Shown here one piece after another: positions 61,131 to 64,000 of a DNA stretch of 64,000 nt. The translations under genes and the position numbers were made by a program. The notes beneath the pieces were generated by a model that was given only the letters and a program-made list of their open reading frames with translations, did not search any database and was not told the DNA's origin. How positions within the stretch are numbered: the stretch's first letter is position 1; every line of letters starts with the position of its first letter. This DNA comes from UBA4744 sp963717135 (GTDB taxonomy: Bacteria; Actinomycetota; Acidimicrobiia; Spongiisociales; UBA4744), in the NCBI GenBank assembly GCA_963717135.1, contig CAVQVN010000005.1, forward strand, positions 1 through 64,000, read 5' to 3'.

Positions 61131-62150
61131 TTGCAGCCGGGCATGAAAACCGTTCGCAAGCATTTCGCTCCCGCGCTTCGCAAAGTTCCCGGGATTGTGG
61201 TGGGGGTCTTTGATTCCGATCGGTTCGAGGTGACGGCTCTCGGCACACTCGAGCATGAGCCCGATCCGGCGTCGCTGTGTTGGGAGATCGGCTCGATCAC
61301 CAAGGTCTTCACCGGGGTCCTCCTGGCCGAAATGTCGATTCGGGGCGAGGTCGGGCTCAACGATCCGATCGGCCTCCACCTCCCCGACCCGGTGGCCGGC
61401 CGGTTGCCGTCCGCCGCCCTCCAGCCCACACTGGCGGATCTGGCAACCCACACGGCCGGTTTCCCCCGATTACCGCTGTCCATCATCCGGCTGGCCATGG
61501 GTAGTGAAGACCCCTACTCGAACCTCACCGAGGACGACGTTCTGACCTATTTGGGCCCGAGAACCAGACGTCCGCGGCGACGGCGATCCCGCTACTCCAA
61601 CTACGGGATGGGATTGCTCGGTCAGTTGCTGGCCGGGGTGGCGGCTACTCCTTATGCCGGCCTGATCGAGCAGCGGGTGCTTGGCCCGCTCGGCATGACC
61701 GCCACCGGTATCGGGACTTGTGGTGAAGGGACCCATACCGTGCCGGGGTTTCGTAAGGGCACCCCAACGCCTCCCTGGACCTTCGGCGCTCTGGAAGGGG
61801 CAGGAGCGTTGCGGTCCACCGTCGACGATCTGATGAGGCTGGTTCGCGCGTGTCTCGACCCACCGGACGGCCCTATCGGGGAAGCGCTCGATCTTGCTCG
61901 CCGGCCCTTCTATCAACGCCGGTTGCCGTTCGGCGACAAAGGCCTGGGCTGGATGCTCCGCTCCCTCGATCGGCGCCGAAGGCGAACCGAAACGATCTGG
62001 CATGACGGCGGCACGTTCGGGGCATCCAGCTTCCTCGCCGTTGATGTGCCCACGGCCAGAGCCGTCGTCGCCTTCGGCAACGTCGGACCGGGGATTTTTC
62101 CGCTCCTGGACCGCCCGGCCTGGGCGGTGTTCGACGGCCTCGGTGGCTAG
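61131..62150 (+). CDS. Serine hydrolase, beta-lactamase class C/PBP4-like fold
   Basis: The 339-residue protein has the SxxK motif in GSITKVFTG and the YxN motif in RYSNYGMG; WHDGGTFG takes the place of the KTG box. It would act on amide or ester bonds; beta-lactam hydrolysis is not implied. No signal peptide is seen. The start is the TTG at 61131, with GGAG about 7 nt before, or the ATG at 61143. Confidence 0.82.
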   Translation: MQPGMKTVRKHFAPALRKVPGIVVGVFDSDRFEVTALGTLEHEPDPASLCWEIGSITKVFTGVLLAEMSIRGEVGLNDPIGLHLPDPVAGRLPSAALQPTLADLATHTAGFPRLPLSIIRLAMGSEDPYSNLTEDDVLTYLGPRTRRPRRRRSRYSNYGMGLLGQLLAGVAATPYAGLIEQRVLGPLGMTATGIGTCGEGTHTVPGFRKGTPTPPWTFGALEGAGALRSTVDDLMRLVRACLDPPDGPIGEALDLARRPFYQRRLPFGDKGLGWMLRSLDRRRRRTETIWHDGGTFGASSFLAVDVPTARAVVAFGNVGPGIFPLLDRPAWAVFDGLGG

Positions 62151-62155
62151 GCCGG

Positions 62156-62422
62156 CTATCCGCCGTATTGGCGTGGCCGGGCAAAACGGACTGTGAGGTC
62201 CCGGCCTTCCAGCATGGATCCGTGCAGAGCCTGGATGGCCGTCTCGGCGGCGGGTCGGGGCATATCGACAAAAGCGAACCCTTTCGAACGCCCCGTCCGC
62301 CGGTCGGTGATGATCGTGGTCTGGTGCACCTGGCCGTAGCGTCCGAACAACGCGTGGATGTCTTCGTCCGTGGCACCCCACGGCAGGTTGGACACGTAGA
62401 CGCTCTCGCCTCCATCGGTCAT
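62156..62422 (-). CDS. Possible internal start: stand-alone RRM protein
   Basis: Within the helicase gene an in-frame ATG at 62422 begins exactly at the RRM (MTDGGESVYVSNLPW) and has AGGAG 6 nt before it. It would give an 88-residue protein, the size of free bacterial RRM proteins. A second, shorter product from the same gene is plausible but not shown. Confidence 0.38.
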   Translation of the reverse strand: MTDGGESVYVSNLPWGATDEDIHALFGRYGQVHQTTIITDRRTGRSKGFAFVDMPRPAAETAIQALHGSMLEGRDLTVRFARPRQYGG

Positions 62423-63643
62423 GCGAGGCTCCTGGCGGCGGGGGCGGGTGGCCGGCCGGGTCGAGGAGGATTCACGGGGCGGCCGGCCGGGGGCCGGATC
62501 ACCGATGCGGTGCCCACCGTTGTCAAGCGCGTCGAGTCGCGGCGCCTCGATCGGAACCCGCAGATTCAGATCCTTCTGCATACGACGGACCTCCCGCTGT
62601 TGGTCTCCGGTCACCAGACTGACGACCGTACCGCTTGCGCCGGCCCGGGCCGTCCGTCCCGAACGATGGAGGTAGTCCTTTGAGTCACCGGGCGGATCGA
62701 AGTGGATCACGGACCCGACCGCCTCGATGTGGATACCGCGCGCGGCAACATCGGTGGCGATCAGAGCCTGGGCGCGACCCGACGAGAAGGCCTGGAGGGC
62801 CTTGCTGCGCTGACTCTGTGAGCGTCCGCCGTGCATGGCAACCGCCCCGATTCCCAGGTTGGTGAGCTGTTTGGCCAGTCGATCGGCGCCGTGGCGAGTT
62901 CGCGTGAAGACTATGGAACGCCCCGAAGCGTCAACCAGATCGGCGGTGTGCTGCACCCGGTCGTGGTGTTGCACCAGCCAGAAGTGGTGTCGGGCGTCGA
63001 TCGTTTCCGATTCCACCGTCCCCGCCTCGTGACGAACCGGATCCTGTTGGTAATCGCGGCTCAACACCGCGATGTCGCCGTCGAGGGTCGCCGAGAACAG
63101 CATCGTCTGGCGGCGCTTGGCGGTGCGATCGAGGAGCCGGCGAACCGCCGGGAGAAACCCCATGTCGGCCATCCGGTCTGCTTCATCGACTACCACAATG
63201 TTGACCCCGCCGAGATTCACAGAACCTTGCTGGATGAGGTCCTCGAGCCGTCCGGGGGTGGCTACCAGCACGTCGACCCCCTGGCGGAGGGCGTTCTTCT
63301 GGGGGCCGTATCCCACTCCGCCGTAGACGGCCAGCACGTGGCGGCCGACCACTCTGGCGAGCGGTGTCAACTCTTTCTTGATCTGCTCGGCCAGTTCCCG
63401 GGTGGGCGCCAGGACGAGTGCCCGGGGTCGATTTCGGTCTGCCCTCTCGACGTTGGCGAGCAGGGGAAGCCCAAAGGCGAGCGTCTTCCCGGAGCCGGTG
63501 GGGGCTTTGCCGGAGACGTCGCGGCCGGCCAGGGCGTCGGGGATCGTGGCCGCCTGGACGGGAAAAGGCTCGACGATTCCGCTCTTGGCGAGCGTCCGGA
63601 CGAGCGGTTCGGGTATGCCCAAATGGGCGAACGTGTTTGTCAT
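62156..63643 (-). CDS. DEAD-box RNA helicase with C-terminal RRM
   Basis: The 495-residue protein has an RhlE/CsdA-type helicase core (Q motif FPVQAATIP, motif I APTGSGKT, DEAD in VVVDEADRM, SAT in LFSATLDG, motif VI HRSGRTARAG), a basic Pro/Arg-rich linker and a C-terminal RNA recognition motif. The RRM has RNP2 VYVSNLPW and RNP1 SKGFAFVDM, the canonical form and not the DbpA type. It would unwind structured RNA, for example in the cold. The ATG at 63643 has AGGAG 5 nt upstream, with a strong palindrome immediately 5' to it. Confidence 0.92.
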   Translation of the reverse strand: MTNTFAHLGIPEPLVRTLAKSGIVEPFPVQAATIPDALAGRDVSGKAPTGSGKTLAFGLPLLANVERADRNRPRALVLAPTRELAEQIKKELTPLARVVGRHVLAVYGGVGYGPQKNALRQGVDVLVATPGRLEDLIQQGSVNLGGVNIVVVDEADRMADMGFLPAVRRLLDRTAKRRQTMLFSATLDGDIAVLSRDYQQDPVRHEAGTVESETIDARHHFWLVQHHDRVQHTADLVDASGRSIVFTRTRHGADRLAKQLTNLGIGAVAMHGGRSQSQRSKALQAFSSGRAQALIATDVAARGIHIEAVGSVIHFDPPGDSKDYLHRSGRTARAGASGTVVSLVTGDQQREVRRMQKDLNLRVPIEAPRLDALDNGGHRIGDPAPGRPPRESSSTRPATRPRRQEPRMTDGGESVYVSNLPWGATDEDIHALFGRYGQVHQTTIITDRRTGRSKGFAFVDMPRPAAETAIQALHGSMLEGRDLTVRFARPRQYGG

Positions 63644-63653
63644 GTTGACTCCT

Positions 63654-63667
63654 AGCCCCGCGGGGCT
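63654..63667. promoter_or_regulatory. Perfect palindrome beside the helicase ribosome site
   Basis: AGCCCCGCGGGGCT (14 bases, perfectly self-complementary) ends directly before the Shine-Dalgarno of the DEAD-box gene. In the mRNA it can fold tightly only with a very short loop or pair with other copies; it may affect ribosome access. Confidence 0.45.
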
Positions 63668-63901
63668 CTCAGTTGGATATGCCGGTATCTCGCTCGACCG
63701 TGCGGTATCCATCGCCGTGGGATCGAGATTCGGCCGAAGAGGCGGTCCAACCGGGTGAGTAACAAAGCCGAATATCACCGGAGAAGCGAAGTTTCGCTGG
63801 CCTCCAGCCGGTGCGGCCGGTGGAACGCTAGCAGGGATTGGCGGCTCTGTGGCAAGTAATGCCCGACAGCCTGGACCTTGGGGCAAAAGCCTCTAGGCCG
63901 G

Positions 63902-64000
63902 ATGACCCGTTTGCGCAAGGCTGACTGTGTGCCATCGAACACGGTCCGGCGGGTCGCCGAGACGGTCATTGGGGCCATCCTGGGCCTGGCGGTGGGAGCT
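63902..64000 (+). CDS. 5' end of an unidentified gene (partial)
   Basis: A frame starts at the ATG 63902 and runs off the window edge. The 33 visible residues have a basic start and then a hydrophobic, glycine-rich stretch (TVIGAILGLAVGA) that suggests the first membrane helix. A GTG at 63929 in the same frame could be the start. Nothing more can be said. Confidence 0.35.
   Translation, partial: MTRLRKADCVPSNTVRRVAETVIGAILGLAVGA

Noticed and set aside
1..64000. tRNA, rRNA or insertion sequences
   Set aside because: No T-loop/acceptor pairs, rRNA-like blocks or transposase motifs were seen in the gaps; a tRNAscan run would be needed to be sure.

Overview
The window is GC-rich, densely packed chromosomal DNA with strong GGAGG-type Shine-Dalgarno sites and many GTG and TTG starts. 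The gene content (oligoribonuclease, PIN-PhoH protein, sortase with a TLTTC motif, DUF5317 protein, YbdK-type carboxylate-amine ligase, CtpE-like ATPase) suggests an uncultured actinobacterium, perhaps an Acidimicrobiia-like lineage. That placement is inference: no rRNA or other phylogenetic marker was analysed, and no tRNA or rRNA gene was seen.

Layout. 1-5000: the 5' end of pgsA, then a three-gene NAD-linked formate dehydrogenase operon whose catalytic subunit carries an in-frame UGA (selenocysteine) and a SECIS-like hairpin. The alpha subunit is split, and its N-terminal iron-sulfur half is encoded at the far end of the operon. 5000-5510: a heptanucleotide array. 5520-12400: lysine 6-aminotransferase, tryptophanase, RNase HI, universal stress protein, glycerol kinase, peptidyl-tRNA hydrolase and ribosomal protein L25. 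12500-18430: aconitase with a small membrane protein, a ClC chloride channel flanked by two direct repeats, and oligoribonuclease. 18500-24700: a molybdopterin oxidoreductase, TlpA-like thioredoxin, sortase plus a 51-residue membrane protein, DUF5317 protein, and two HD-GYP-related membrane proteins behind a short peptide ORF and a possible structured leader. 24700-35500: gamma-glutamyltransferase, phosphatase, CapA-like lipoprotein, SLT-like and LysM-M23 cell-wall hydrolases, PIN-PhoH, a permease and RlmN. 35500-49000: DUF885 peptidase, GH1 glycosidase, a malic enzyme-PTA-adenylate kinase fusion, YbdK ligase, P-type ATPase, TauE-like permease and a GGDEF-EAL protein. 49000-64000: epimerase, Tm-1-like/PEP-hydrolase-like pair, a divergent pyrophosphatase, ACR3, a peroxiredoxin, a second probable selenoprotein (AhpD-like), an MFS transporter, an aminotransferase, a serine hydrolase and a DEAD-box helicase with an RRM.

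Together the genes suggest amino-acid use (lysine, tryptophan and glutathione breakdown), formate oxidation to NADH, central carbon flux (aconitase, malic enzyme), wall remodelling and c-di-GMP signalling. Two in-frame UGA codons, each followed by a plausible bacterial SECIS, imply that the cell has selenocysteine machinery; it is not encoded here.

The most unusual features are the circularly permuted, split selenocysteine formate dehydrogenase; the malic enzyme-adenylate kinase fusion; and short tandem repeats with an exact 7-nt period in many intergenic gaps, in several sequence families. The largest is about 450-490 bp beside the formate dehydrogenase operon, and a smaller array of the same family and orientation begins at the stop codon on the operon's other end.
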